DNA of 64,000 bases, taken from Silvimonas iriomotensis (lineage in GTDB: Bacteria; Pseudomonadota; Gammaproteobacteria; Burkholderiales; Chitinibacteraceae). Below are positions 1 through 8,984 of the stretch, one piece after another; within the stretch, counting starts at the first letter, position 1; each line of letters opens with the position of its first letter. The notes under the pieces are model-generated. The model did no database searches and was not told the DNA's origin. It saw only the letters and a list, made by a program, of their open reading frames with translations. Where the stretch lies: the NCBI RefSeq assembly GCF_014645535.1, contig NZ_BMLX01000001.1, positions 985,169-1,049,168 of the forward strand. The letters are read 5' to 3'. Position numbers and translations under genes: made by a program.

Positions 1-1058
1 TCAAAGCGCACATTGGCGCGTTGCGCTTGCAACGGCAAGGCATCGGGCCCGTCTTTGACTTCGGCGTTCTGGCCCAGCAGGCTGAACATTTTTTCCATGT
101 CGGCCAGCGAATGCTTGATTTCGCGGTAAACAAACCCCAGGAAGTTGAGCGGCGCGTACAACTGCAGCAAGAAGGCATTCACCAGCACCAGATCACCCAG
201 CGTCATCTTGCCCGTCACCACTTCCTGCGCGGCCAGACCAACCAGCGCAGAAACGCCCAGCGCAATGATCCCGGCCTGCCCCGCGTTAAGAAACGACAGC
301 GACACCTGGTTTTTGACGGCGGCGGCTTCCCACTTCATCAGGCTCTTGTCGTAGCGGTCTGACTCCCAGCGCTCATTGCCGAAATATTTGACCGTCTCGT
401 AGTTCAACAGACTGTCGACCGCGCGGGTACTGGCTTCGGAATCCATATTGTTCATGGTGCGGCGGAACACCATGCGCCACTCGGTTACGCCCAGGGTGAA
501 GGCGATATAGATCACGATAGTGCCAAAGGTGATGGCGGCGAAATACCAGTCGTATTTCTTCAGCAAAACGCCGGCCACGAGGAAGATTTCCACTAGCGTC
601 GGCAAGATATTGAACAGCGTGAAATTGAGCAGGAACGCAATGCCCTTGGTGCCGCGATCAACATCCCGGCTCATGCCACCTGTCTGGCGTTCCAGATGAA
701 AGCGCAAAGACAACGCGTGCAGATGATCGAACACCTGCAACGCCACCCGCCGGATGGCGCCCTGGGTGACCTTGGCAAACACCGCGTCACGCATTTCGCC
801 AAAAACCGACGAACACAAGCGCAGCAAGCCATACGCACCGACCAGCGCCAGTGGCAGCACCAGCGGCCCCTTGCTGCCATCCAGATGATCAACAATGCCC
901 TTGAGCACCAGCGGCACGCCCACGTTGGCCACCTTGGCTGCAATCAGCAATACCATGGCCACGATCACGCGGGTTTTGTATTTGAGCAGATACGGCAGCA
1001 GCGTGCCGAGTGTTTGCCAGTCGTTACGGGGTACCGCAGGTTGCGAGTCGGGTTTCAT
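1..1058 (-). CDS. Atm1/HMT1-type ABC exporter, transmembrane half (partial)
   Basis: This is the N-terminal ~352 residues of a half-size ABC exporter (membrane domain fused to ATPase); the 3' part lies beyond the left edge. The start at 1058 opens with MKPDSQP and a short hydrophilic stretch, followed by several hydrophobic segments of a type-1 exporter membrane domain. The stretch SLRFHLERQTGGMSRDVDRG and the later NYETVKYFGNE are typical of the Atm1/HMT1 branch, which exports glutathione-linked or metal-related compounds. The visible part stops just where the nucleotide-binding domain begins, so no Walker motifs can be checked. MsbA-like lipid exporters are the main alternative, but the signature stretches favour Atm1. 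The exact substrate cannot be inferred here. Confidence 0.85.
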   Translation of the reverse strand, partial: MKPDSQPAVPRNDWQTLGTLLPYLLKYKTRVIVAMVLLIAAKVANVGVPLVLKGIVDHLDGSKGPLVLPLALVGAYGLLRLCSSVFGEMRDAVFAKVTQGAIRRVALQVFDHLHALSLRFHLERQTGGMSRDVDRGTKGIAFLLNFTLFNILPTLVEIFLVAGVLLKKYDWYFAAITFGTIVIYIAFTLGVTEWRMVFRRTMNNMDSEASTRAVDSLLNYETVKYFGNERWESDRYDKSLMKWEAAAVKNQVSLSFLNAGQAGIIALGVSALVGLAAQEVVTGKMTLGDLVLVNAFLLQLYAPLNFLGFVYREIKHSLADMEKMFSLLGQNAEVKDGPDALPLQAQRANVRF

Positions 1059-1145
1059 GGGTGTGGGCCGGGTTTGATCAGCACAACATATGGCCGAACC
1101 CGCACAAACACAAGGCGCGCAGCGCGCCGTCCACCCTCAATATGA

Positions 1146-1177
1146 CGATGGCCCGGCAAAAGGTTGCCGGGCCATCG
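1146..1177. terminator. Perfect 14-bp hairpin, possible terminator
   Basis: A perfect inverted repeat with 14-bp arms (CGATGGCCCGGCAA and its complement) and a 4-nt loop lies just past the stop of the small secreted peptide gene. There is no clear T-run on either side, so it may be a weak intrinsic terminator or a 3' stability hairpin. Confidence 0.55.
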
Positions 1178-1193
1178 CAGTCACGCAGCGTAT

Positions 1194-1418
1194 TTACTGG
1201 CTCGTCGTGCCGGACGAAGAGTCGGTGCCGGTTGCGGTCGGCTGGGTCAGGCCCAGATTATCGCTATTGGTTCTATCTTGCATGTGCGAGTAAAACGCGG
1301 GCGAATTATCCATTACCCCGTTGCGGTACGGATGTTCGCCGGTTGCGCCACCCGCCAGTGCGGAGCCGGCCACCAGGGCAGCGGCGAAGGTGCAGGCCGT
1401 AATGATTGCCTTTTTCAT
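1194..1418 (-). CDS. Small exported peptide of unknown function (74 aa)
   Basis: The start is supported by a purine-rich GGAGAT just upstream on the minus strand. Residues 1-22 form a classic Sec signal peptide (MKKAIITAC, then an Ala/Val-rich core ending SALA-GG), leaving a mature peptide of about 50 residues that is polar and rich in Ser, Thr and Gly. No Cys lies in the mature part and no domain is recognised. It stands alone between an ABC exporter gene and the terminator of a Rieske oxygenase. It is probably periplasmic or secreted; its function is unknown. Confidence 0.65.
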   Translation of the reverse strand: MKKAIITACTFAAALVAGSALAGGATGEHPYRNGVMDNSPAFYSHMQDRTNSDNLGLTQPTATGTDSSSGTTSQ

Positions 1419-1587
1419 GACGATCTCCTTTATGCTGTGACGTCAAATGCGTCCTTTATGAGGACACACTCACACCTTACCCCGCCGCCTTGCCCGTCAG
1501 TGCCGGTGTCTGCGCCATGGACATGCCAGACAGAGCATGATTCGGCGTCAGACAATGCCGATGCCGCCGTGCTCAGGGCAGCACCCC

Positions 1588-1618
1588 AAAAAGAAAACCC
1601 GCCAGAAGGCGGGTTTTC
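1588..1618 (-). terminator. Intrinsic terminator of the Rieske oxygenase gene
   Basis: GAAAACCCGCC-AGAA-GGCGGGTTTTC forms an 11-bp stem; on the minus strand it is followed by a run of five T. It lies about 30 bases past the stop codon of the oxygenase gene. Confidence 0.85.
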
Positions 1619-1645
1619 GGGCGGCGGTGCGGCGAATGCCGGCTG

Positions 1646-2749
1646 TTACATGCCCAGTTCGCGACGCAAGAAACGGTGAAAGTGCTGCATGCCGTCTTCC
1701 ATGGGCGACTGATACGGGCCCACTTCATTGCGACCGGCCGCATGCAACGCCTCACGGCCTTGTTCCATGCGACGGATGATTTCACCGTCTTCTACCGCGG
1801 TTTCCTGATACGCCGCCTGTTCAGCCTCGACAAACTCAGGCTCAAAGTAGGCGATATCTTCCGGGTAGTAGAACTCCACCACGTTTTTGTAACTGCGCGG
1901 GCCAGTCGGGATCAGGGTCGAGATCACCAGCGTGTGCGGATACCATTCCACCATCACGTTCGGGTAATACGTGAGCCAGATCGCGCCATACGGCGGCTGC
2001 TTGCCATTGTTGTAGCGCAGGACTTCTTCGTGCCACTTCTGGTACGTGCGTGAGCCTGGCTTGGCCAGTGCATTGTGCACGCCCACCGTCTGCACAGAAT
2101 ACCAGTCACCAAACTCCCACCTCAGGTCATCGCAAGTGACAAACTTGCCCAGACCGGGGTGGAACGGTTCAACGTGGTAGTCCTCCAGATAGACCTCAAT
2201 GAAGGTTTTCCAGTTGCCTTCATATTCGTCCACCGAGACGCTGTGGAACACGTAACTGGAGAAATCCAGATCTTTGGCGACCCCCAGATTCTTCAGGTCA
2301 CCTTCGATGTCGCGGCCATTTTTTTCAAACAACAGGCCGTTCCAGTTCACCAGTTCCGTTTCCGGCAGGTGCAGACAGGGATTGCCGTCAAAATGCGGCG
2401 CGCCCAGCAAATGACCGTCGTTGTTGTAGGTCCAGCGATGCAGCGGGCACACGGTATGCGAGCCATTGCCGCGACCTTCCAGCATCAGTGCCTGGCGGTG
2501 CCGGCAGACGTTGGAGAGCGCTTTGACGCTGGTGGCCGTACGTTTGAGATAGCGCGCGCCGTTAGTGTTTTCCAGAACGTGGTAATCACCCGTTTCCGGC
2601 ACCATCAGTTCATGACCAATGTACTTGGGGCCACGCTCAAACAGGAGTTCAAGCTCGCGCTGGTACAGGGTTTCGTCGAAGTATGCCGAGATCGGCAACT
2701 GAGAGGACATATCCAGCTGCAAGGACGCAGCCGTAGCCAGAATATTCAT
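1646..2749 (-). CDS. Rieske non-haem iron oxygenase, alpha-subunit type
   Basis: A 367-residue ring-hydroxylating oxygenase alpha-subunit homologue. The Rieske [2Fe-2S] ligands are visible as C82-x-H84 and C101-x2-H104. The mononuclear iron site follows in NWKTFIEVYLEDYHVEPFH, with H192 and H197, and a third acidic ligand is likely in the VEDGEI stretch near the C-terminus. The residue three before H192 is Glu (E189), where naphthalene dioxygenase has Asp; Glu is seen in the carnitine and glycine-betaine oxygenases. No ferredoxin or reductase gene is adjacent, so the electron donor and substrate are unknown. I chose the ATG at 2749 because AGGGGG lies 11 bases upstream; GTG at 2761 and ATG at 2710 are alternatives, and the latter would give a start that fits many homologues. 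Confidence 0.85.
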   Translation of the reverse strand: MNILATAASLQLDMSSQLPISAYFDETLYQRELELLFERGPKYIGHELMVPETGDYHVLENTNGARYLKRTATSVKALSNVCRHRQALMLEGRGNGSHTVCPLHRWTYNNDGHLLGAPHFDGNPCLHLPETELVNWNGLLFEKNGRDIEGDLKNLGVAKDLDFSSYVFHSVSVDEYEGNWKTFIEVYLEDYHVEPFHPGLGKFVTCDDLRWEFGDWYSVQTVGVHNALAKPGSRTYQKWHEEVLRYNNGKQPPYGAIWLTYYPNVMVEWYPHTLVISTLIPTGPRSYKNVVEFYYPEDIAYFEPEFVEAEQAAYQETAVEDGEIIRRMEQGREALHAAGRNEVGPYQSPMEDGMQHFHRFLRRELGM

Positions 2750-3113
2750 AATATCCCACACCCCCTGGGCTAGAAGGTCTAAGACGTCTTGCCACTTTGC
2801 TGACGCAAAGTGCGCAGCGGATGGGTGGGCAAGCCATCAAGCATTGAAAAATTCGGGGCAGACCACCCCGAGCCACAAGAGGGGCGATTCTGCCCGTAAC
2901 AGGGGTGTTACGCAAGTGTCATCGCGCCGAAAACGCAAGAAAAATCAGGAATTTGTTTAACGCAGAACAATCCCGACCGCGCGTCTGACATGACAACGTC
3001 AACCCCTGAGTGCATGCTTGTCGTGGCCAGACAGGTACAATGCGGCGTTTCCCCTGAATGCGCCGCAGCACAACGCACGGCGCAGGGCACTGATTTGAAG
3101 GAATAATCCGGAC
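2750..3113. other. 364-bp intergenic region with two perfect hairpins
   Basis: No gene is supported between the divergent oxygenase and DUF1456 genes. Two perfect hairpins lie in what would be the oxygenase 5' leader: CACTTTGC-TGAC-GCAAAGTG at 2793-2812 and CGTAACA-GGGG-TGTTACG at 2895-2912. A TACAAT at 3036-3041 could be a -10 element for the rightward gene, but no good -35 matches it. Confidence 0.5.
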
Positions 3114-3608
3114 ATGAACCACAACGATATCCTGCGCGGCGTGCGCTACATGCTGGATCTGAGCGAACCGCAACTGGCCGCCATTTTTGACCTGGGCGGC
3201 ATGAAGGTCACGCTGGACAAGGTTGCCTTGTGGCTGCTGAAAGAAGACGAGGCCGATTTCACCCCCTGCCCCGACCTGCCCATGGCGCACTTTCTGAACG
3301 GCCTTGTGATCTACCGCCGCGGCCGCGACGACACCCGCCCGCCGCAGCAGATTGAATCTTCAGTCACCAACAACATCGTGCTCAAGAAGTTGCGCGTGGC
3401 GTTTGAACTTAAAGAAGAAGACATGCACGCCGTACTCAAGCTGGCCGGCTTTGAAGTCTCCCGACCCGAGCTATCGGCACTGTTCCGCAAGGAGGGCCAG
3501 AAAAACTATCGCGCGTGTGGTGATCAGCTTTTGCGCAATTTCATGCGCGGGCTGACGCAATGGGTGCGCAATCAACCCCAGGCGGCCGCCCGACCGGCCG
3601 AGGATTGA
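3114..3608 (+). CDS. DUF1456 family protein (YehS-like)
   Basis: A 164-residue soluble protein with the two tandem ~65-residue repeats of the DUF1456/YehS family. Each opens with a helix: NDILRGVRYMLDLSEPQLAAIF in the first, NNIVLKKLRVAFELKEEDM in the second. Each repeat then continues into an FR/WLLKE-type motif and ends in a FLNGL or FMRGL helix. The cellular role of the family is unknown. GAAGGA lies upstream of the ATG. It is a single-gene unit with a terminator right after its stop. Confidence 0.9.
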   Translation: MNHNDILRGVRYMLDLSEPQLAAIFDLGGMKVTLDKVALWLLKEDEADFTPCPDLPMAHFLNGLVIYRRGRDDTRPPQQIESSVTNNIVLKKLRVAFELKEEDMHAVLKLAGFEVSRPELSALFRKEGQKNYRACGDQLLRNFMRGLTQWVRNQPQAAARPAED

Positions 3609-3630
3609 TAAATCCGCCTGCGGTAACAAC

Positions 3631-3661
3631 AAAAAAGCCCGTCGTCATGACGGGCTTTTTT
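3631..3661. terminator. Bidirectional intrinsic terminator
   Basis: A-run, GCCCGTC-GTCAT-GACGGGC stem, T-run. It separates the convergent DUF1456 and trhO genes and can act in both directions. Confidence 0.9.
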
Positions 3662-3675
3662 GTTGGCAAGTGCGT

Positions 3676-4623
3676 TCAGTCTTCCTCGCGCACCACTTTG
3701 CGCCCCAGCGGATTGGGCTGGTTGCGCTTTTTCGCCAGTTCAATCTGCTTCTGGCGTTCGCGGGCGCCAGCGCGGGTTTTCTCGCTCAGCGTATCCCAGC
3801 AGCGCGGGCAACTGATGCCGGGCACATAGTGCGCAGACTTGCGTTCCTCCACCGACACCGGCTCGCGGCAAGCGTGACACAGTTCGTAATCGCCCTCAGA
3901 CAAGTCGTGCCGCACGGTCACGCGATTGTCGAACACGAAGCACTCGCCTTTCCACAGCGACTCTTCTTCCGGCACGGTTTCCAGATACTTCAGAATACCG
4001 CCCTTGAGGTGATAGACCTCTTCAAAGCCCTCGCCCAGCATGTAGCTGGAGGCTTTCTCGCAGCGGATGCCGCCCGTGCAGAACATCGCGACTTTCTTGT
4101 GCTTTGCGGGGTCGAAATTGGCTTTGACGTAATCCGGAAACTCACCAAAGCTTTTGGTGGCCGGATCCATGGCGCGCTCAAACGTACCGACAGCCACTTC
4201 GTAATCGTTGCGGGTGTCGATGACCAGCACTTCCGGATCAGCAATGATGGCATTCCAGTCTTGCGGCTCAACGTAAGTGCCCACCTGCTTGTTCGGGTCC
4301 ACCCCCGGCACACCCAGCGTCACGATCTCTTTTTTGAGCTTGACCTTGGTGCGATAGAACGGCTGCTCGTCGCAGTACGACTCTTTGTGGTCAACATCCA
4401 CCATGCGCGGATCTTGCTTCAGCCACGCCAGCAGGCCATCAATCGCCTCACGCGTACCCGACACCGTGCCGTTGATGCCTTCCTCGGCCAGTAACAGCGT
4501 TCCCTTTACACCCAGCTCTTCCATGCACAGGCGCAAGGGCTCGCGCAGGGCTTCGTAATCAGTCAGGGTGACAAATTTGTATAGCGCAGCCACCACGATC
4601 GGCTGCGCGGTTTGTTCAGACAT
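3676..4623 (-). CDS. trhO: tRNA uridine(34) hydroxylase, rhodanese family
   Basis: A 315-residue member of the YceA/TrhO family. TrhO makes 5-hydroxyuridine at the wobble position of tRNAs using molecular oxygen. An N-terminal ferredoxin-like region ([16 protein letters not shown]) is followed by a rhodanese domain with the catalytic loop [11 protein letters not shown] (Cys near residue 182). A Cys-rich C-terminal part ([16 protein letters not shown]) and a basic tail follow. The reading frame stays open upstream to 4716, but the ATG at 4623 has GGAG at good spacing and fits the family start. It is followed by the shared terminator at 3631. Confidence 0.93.
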   Translation of the reverse strand: MSEQTAQPIVVAALYKFVTLTDYEALREPLRLCMEELGVKGTLLLAEEGINGTVSGTREAIDGLLAWLKQDPRMVDVDHKESYCDEQPFYRTKVKLKKEIVTLGVPGVDPNKQVGTYVEPQDWNAIIADPEVLVIDTRNDYEVAVGTFERAMDPATKSFGEFPDYVKANFDPAKHKKVAMFCTGGIRCEKASSYMLGEGFEEVYHLKGGILKYLETVPEEESLWKGECFVFDNRVTVRHDLSEGDYELCHACREPVSVEERKSAHYVPGISCPRCWDTLSEKTRAGARERQKQIELAKKRNQPNPLGRKVVREED

Positions 4624-4867
4624 TGCAAAACTCCAGGTGGTCGCCCACGTAAAGGGCGGACCCGTTGAAAAAGCGGATGTTTTTTCCGCGAGCGCGCAAT
4701 TTACTCCTTGAATCAAAAGGATTCAATTCAATTTCAAAAAAAGAAAGCCTGTGCATTTCTGCGGATTTCACCCTGAGGTCCGTATTGTCTATTGCTGTTA
4801 TTTGGGTTGGATGACCGTGACGTTGGCCTGACGATTTGCCTTCTCCAACGCCGAAGGAAGCATCCTC

Positions 4868-5335
4868 ATGAAACAGCCCCTTTTGACCACGCTGGTTATC
4901 CTGGCTTTGAGTCTCTCTTCTACTGCATCCCTGGCCAAAGATGCCTCCGAAACAATTCGCTCTGGATTCGACGGCAGTGGAAAGGCATCCGTCACGTCGA
5001 TAGAGGGTCGCCCACTTGAAGCATCCGCAGAAAGTGTGGCTGGTGCGGCGCTGATTGTCATCGGACTGGCGATGGGCGCCGATGATGTCACCGAAGTATC
5101 GGTCCAGAATGCGAAAGATGGCAGCAAGGCCACATTTGCCATCTCCACTAAGGCCGTCCAGAAACTTGGCGTCGCTGTTGGCCAATCCATGACTGCAGTC
5201 TCCGAGGCCACCGGATATTCGCTGATGTATTCCGGACAGATTCTCGCCTTCGTACCCAACGCAGTTGGGGCTTCATTGCTCGAGCACACCCCTGTTTCGA
5301 ACGACACAAGCACGCCCGCAACTGCGGGGAAATAA
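4868..5335 (+). CDS. Exported protein of unknown function, paired with DUF2145 gene
   Basis: A 155-residue protein with a Sec signal peptide (residues 1-23, MKQPLLTTL to SLAKD). The mature part has a short hydrophobic segment (VAGAALIVIGLAMG) and then a Ser/Thr/Ala-rich domain with no recognised motif; it has no Cys. AAGGAAG precedes the ATG. Only 3 bases separate its stop from the DUF2145 gene, so the two form an operon and probably act together in the periplasm. By eye the pair is less GC-rich than the neighbouring genes. Function unknown. Confidence 0.75.
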   Translation: MKQPLLTTLVILALSLSSTASLAKDASETIRSGFDGSGKASVTSIEGRPLEASAESVAGAALIVIGLAMGADDVTEVSVQNAKDGSKATFAISTKAVQKLGVAVGQSMTAVSEATGYSLMYSGQILAFVPNAVGASLLEHTPVSNDTSTPATAGK

Positions 5336-5338
5336 CCC

Positions 5339-6163
5339 ATGCGATTGAACTTGCTCTATCGCTCAGTTGTTTCCGGCTTTATGGCAGCCCTACTGTGTGG
5401 CCAGTCCCTGGCTGGACAAACCTGCTCGGACAAGCCGGTTGACGGCACTGTACTTCGCAATGCCCTTGAAACCGGGCTTCAGCTTTCTAATGTGCTGGAT
5501 GAACTACAGCCTCGCGTCGCACTGATCGGGCGTGTTGGGCAGGATCTATCGGCGTATGGGCTTCGGTATTCGCACCTGGGGTTCGTGTCCCGTTCAGCAC
5601 CGGATCAACCATGGCGCGTCACCCATTTGCTGAACGACTGTGGCACGGCCACGTCCGGTCTGTGGCACGAGGGTCTGGGCAATTTTTTTCTGGATGACAT
5701 GTTCTCGTTTGATTCGTTGATCATGGTTCCGGACGAAAAAACGCAGCAAGCGGTATGGGCGCTGATTAATAACCCTGGCTCCATGAATCGCATGCATGAT
5801 CCGAGTTACAGCGTCGTGGCGTACCCCTTCTCAACTGCTCATCAGAACTCCAACCAATGGCCGCTGGAATTGATAGCTGAGGCCGTCGGCGGTGATCGCA
5901 TCAATACCCGTGATCGCGCGCAAGCCTGGCTCAAGGCCAACGGCTACCAGCCTGGTACGCTCGAAATTGGCATGTTCAAACGCTTGGGCGGACGCATGTT
6001 CAAGGCCAATATCGCGTTTGACGGACAACCGGGCGATCGCCGTGCGGCGGGGTTGATTGATGTCGTCACAGTAGAATCCATTCGCCAATTCATGAAATCC
6101 ATGAATATGGAGCAGACCGAACGCGAGGTTATCGCCAAGGGATTGGTTCAGACGGCGAACTAA
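5339..6163 (+). CDS. DUF2145 family exported protein
   Basis: A 274-residue protein with a signal peptide (about residues 1-25, ending SLAGQ). The mature sequence matches my memory of the DUF2145 family: YSHLGF near residues 77-82, LLNDCGT at 98-103, and a later QNSNQWPLELI helix near 169-179. The family has no established function. The YSHLGF segment followed later by a polar motif at a helix start resembles circularly permuted NlpC/P60-like folds, but no Cys sits at the usual nucleophile position, so an enzymatic role is only a guess. Cotranscribed with the preceding exported protein. Confidence 0.75.
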   Translation: MRLNLLYRSVVSGFMAALLCGQSLAGQTCSDKPVDGTVLRNALETGLQLSNVLDELQPRVALIGRVGQDLSAYGLRYSHLGFVSRSAPDQPWRVTHLLNDCGTATSGLWHEGLGNFFLDDMFSFDSLIMVPDEKTQQAVWALINNPGSMNRMHDPSYSVVAYPFSTAHQNSNQWPLELIAEAVGGDRINTRDRAQAWLKANGYQPGTLEIGMFKRLGGRMFKANIAFDGQPGDRRAAGLIDVVTVESIRQFMKSMNMEQTEREVIAKGLVQTAN

Positions 6164-6186
6164 TGCCCCTGTAGAGGAGCACCCAA

Positions 6187-6218
6187 TAAAAAAGCCGGCT
6201 ACATCAGCCGGCTTTTTC
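6187..6218. terminator. Bidirectional intrinsic terminator
   Basis: A-run, AGCCGGCT-ACATC-AGCCGGCT stem, T-run; shared by the convergent DUF2145 and acnB genes. Confidence 0.9.
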
Positions 6219-6236
6219 TTTCAGACCATCACCTGA

Positions 6237-8822
6237 TCAGACCGAAGCCTTTTCTGCTTCAGCCTGATAGCTTTCGATCTGGTTGAAGTTGAGGTAGCGA
6301 TACACTTCAACGCCCTTCTCGTTGATCACGCCCATGTCGGCCATGTATTCGGCCACGGTCGGCAGGCGACCCAGGCGCGAGGCGATGGCGGCCAGTTCGG
6401 CGGAGGACAGGAACACGTTGGTGTTCTTGCCCAGACGGTTCGGGAAATTGCGGGTCGAGGTCGAGACCACGGTTGCACCTTCACGCACTTGCGCCTGGTT
6501 ACCCATGCACAGCGAGCAGCCCGGCATTTCGGTGCGGGCACCGGCGGTGCCGAAGGTGCCGTAGTAGCCTTCTTCGGTCAGTTGCTGGGCGTCCATCTTG
6601 GTCGGCGGGGCGATCCACAGCTTGACCGGGATATCGCGCTTGCCTTCCAGCAGCTTGCCGGCGGCACGGAAGTGACCGATGTTGGTCATGCACGAGCCAA
6701 TGAACACTTCGTCGATCTTGGTGCCGGCCACTTCAGACAACACCTTCACGTCATCCGGGTCGTTCGGGCAGGCCAGGATCGGCTCTTTTACGTCGGCCAG
6801 ATCAATTTCGATCACGGCAGCGTATTCAGCGTCGGCATCCGGTTCAATCAGGTTCGGGTTGGCCAGCCAGGCTTCCATGGCCTTGATACGGCGACCCAGG
6901 GTCTTGGCATCGCCATAGCCGTTGGTGATCATGGATTTGAGCAGCACGATGTTCGAATTGAGGTATTCGATGATCGGGGCTTTATCCAGACGCACTGAGC
7001 AGCCCGCAGCGGAGCGCTCTGCCGAAGCATCGGTCAGTTCGAACGCTTGCTCAACTTTCAGATTCGGCAGGCCTTCGATTTCCAGAATGCGGCCCGAGAA
7101 GATGTTCTTCTTGCCGGCCTTGGCGACGGTCAACAGACCGGCCTTGATGGCGTACAGCGGAATGGCGTTCACGAGGTCACGCAGGGTGACGCCCGGTTGC
7201 AGTTCGCCCTTGAAGCGCACCAGCACGGATTCCGGCATGTCCAGTGGCATCACGCCAGTCGCGGCGCCAAACGCCACCAGACCAGAGCCAGCCGGGAAAG
7301 AAATACCGATCGGGAAACGGGTGTGGCTATCGCCACCGGTGCCGACGGTATCGGGCAGCAGCATGCGGTTCAGCCAGCTGTGGATCACGCCATCGCCCGG
7401 GCGCAGCGACACGCCGCCACGGTTGCGGATGAATTCCGGCAGTTCGTGGTGGGTCTTGACGTCAACCGGCTTCGGGTACGCTGCAGTGTGGCAGAACGAT
7501 TGCATGACCAGATCGGCGCTGAAACCCAGGCAAGCCAGGTCTTTCAGTTCGTCACGGGTCATCGGGCCGGTGGTGTCTTGCGAGCCGACCGAAGTCATGC
7601 GCGGTTCGCAGTACGTACCCGGACGCACGCCCTGGCCTTCCGGCAGGCCACATGCGCGGCCAACCATCTTCTGCGCCTGGGTGAAGCCCTTGGTCGATGC
7701 GGCCGGTGCTTGCGGCAGACGGAACAGCGCAGAGGCCGGCAGACCCAGTGCTTCACGTGCCTTGGCGGTCAGGCCACGGCCAATGATCAGGTTGATGCGG
7801 CCGCCAGCGCGCACTTCGTCAAACAGCACGTCAGACTTGACCTTGAATTCGGCCACGGCAGCGCCGTTTTTCAGGACCTTGCCTTCGTACGGACGCAGTT
7901 CGATCACGTCGCCCATATTCAGTTGCGAGACATCCACTTCAATCGGCAGCGCGCCGGAGTCTTCTTGCGTATTGAAGAAGATCGGGGCGATCTTGCCGCC
8001 GAGGCAGTAACCGCCAAAGCGCTTGTTCGGGACGAACGGGATATCTTCGCCCGTCCACCACAGCACGGAGTTGGTGGCGGATTTGCGGCTGGAGCCGGTG
8101 CCGACCACGTCGCCCACATAGGCCACCGGGTGACCCTTGGCGGCCAGGTCTTGCAAGAAAGCGATCGGGCCGCGCTTGCCGTCTTCTTCCGGCGTAATGC
8201 CATCACGGGTGTTCTTGAGCATGGCCAGCGCGTGCAGCGGGATATCCGGGCGCGACCAGGCATCCGGCGCCGGCGACAGATCATCGGTATTGGTTTCGCC
8301 AGTGACCTTGAATACGGTCAGCGTCACCGATTGCGGCACTTCCGGACGGCTGGTGAACCATTCGGCATCAGCCCAGCTCTGGATCACAGCCTTGGCGTTG
8401 GCATTGCCGGCATCGGCCAGCTCTTTCACGTCATGGAAGTAATCGAACATCAAGAGGGTCTTTTTCAGACCTTCTGCCGCCACGGTGCCGACTTCGGCAT
8501 CGCCCAGCAGGTCGATCATCGGCTTGATGTTGAAACCGCCCAGCATGGTGCCCAGCAGTTCAACAGCCTTGGCGCGGCTGATCAGTGCACAGGAATCCTT
8601 GCCCTGGGCCACGGCAGCCAGGAAAGCGGCCTTCACCTTGGCGGCATCATCCACGCCCGGCGGTACGCGATGCGTAATCAGGTCAACCAGAAAGGCTTCT
8701 TCGCCAGCAGGCGGGTTCTGAAGCAATGCGACCAGGTCAGCAGTTTGCTGAGCAGTCAGGGGCAACGGCGGAATGCCGAGCGCGGCGCGTTCTGCGACGT
8801 GCTGACGATAGGCTTCAAGCAT
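6237..8822 (-). CDS. acnB: Aconitate hydratase B
   Basis: An 861-residue AcnB, close to the usual ~865. It interconverts citrate and isocitrate in the TCA cycle, and in many proteobacteria also handles 2-methylisocitrate. The N-terminal HEAT-like domain unique to AcnB is present ([22 protein letters not shown]). The [4Fe-4S] ligands are C711 ([10 protein letters not shown]), C769 and C772 (GCSLCMGNQ), very near the E. coli positions. It stands alone, diverging from a LysR gene. The 162-bp gap between them must hold both promoters. Confidence 0.97.
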   Translation of the reverse strand: MLEAYRQHVAERAALGIPPLPLTAQQTADLVALLQNPPAGEEAFLVDLITHRVPPGVDDAAKVKAAFLAAVAQGKDSCALISRAKAVELLGTMLGGFNIKPMIDLLGDAEVGTVAAEGLKKTLLMFDYFHDVKELADAGNANAKAVIQSWADAEWFTSRPEVPQSVTLTVFKVTGETNTDDLSPAPDAWSRPDIPLHALAMLKNTRDGITPEEDGKRGPIAFLQDLAAKGHPVAYVGDVVGTGSSRKSATNSVLWWTGEDIPFVPNKRFGGYCLGGKIAPIFFNTQEDSGALPIEVDVSQLNMGDVIELRPYEGKVLKNGAAVAEFKVKSDVLFDEVRAGGRINLIIGRGLTAKAREALGLPASALFRLPQAPAASTKGFTQAQKMVGRACGLPEGQGVRPGTYCEPRMTSVGSQDTTGPMTRDELKDLACLGFSADLVMQSFCHTAAYPKPVDVKTHHELPEFIRNRGGVSLRPGDGVIHSWLNRMLLPDTVGTGGDSHTRFPIGISFPAGSGLVAFGAATGVMPLDMPESVLVRFKGELQPGVTLRDLVNAIPLYAIKAGLLTVAKAGKKNIFSGRILEIEGLPNLKVEQAFELTDASAERSAAGCSVRLDKAPIIEYLNSNIVLLKSMITNGYGDAKTLGRRIKAMEAWLANPNLIEPDADAEYAAVIEIDLADVKEPILACPNDPDDVKVLSEVAGTKIDEVFIGSCMTNIGHFRAAGKLLEGKRDIPVKLWIAPPTKMDAQQLTEEGYYGTFGTAGARTEMPGCSLCMGNQAQVREGATVVSTSTRNFPNRLGKNTNVFLSSAELAAIASRLGRLPTVAEYMADMGVINEKGVEVYRYLNFNQIESYQAEAEKASV

Positions 8823-8964
8823 GGTGTTCTTCCTGATGGTAAGGGTGCCGCAAAAAACCGGACGGTACGGTTGCGCTCAGGAATTTCGCAGAGTCTGACA
8901 ACCGTTCTGCGTGGCAGAATACGCGCAATAACCCTGCGGTTCAAACGAGTAATCGCTACACGGC

Positions 8965-8983
8965 TTGTGAGATATACTCACAA
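8965..8983. promoter_or_regulatory. Perfect dyad abutting a LysR start codon
   Basis: TTGTGAG-ATATA-CTCACAA is a perfect 7-bp inverted repeat ending one base before the ATG at 8985. It occupies the place of the ribosome binding site, and no Shine-Dalgarno sequence is visible. It could be an operator for autoregulation or for the divergent acnB promoter. Confidence 0.5.
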
Positions 8984-8984
8984 C

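Noticed and set aside
7047-8984. A long open plus-strand frame antisense to acnB that continues into the LysR gene
   Set aside because: Its first two thirds have no family similarity and lie fully opposite acnB; only the part from 8985 is the LysR protein.
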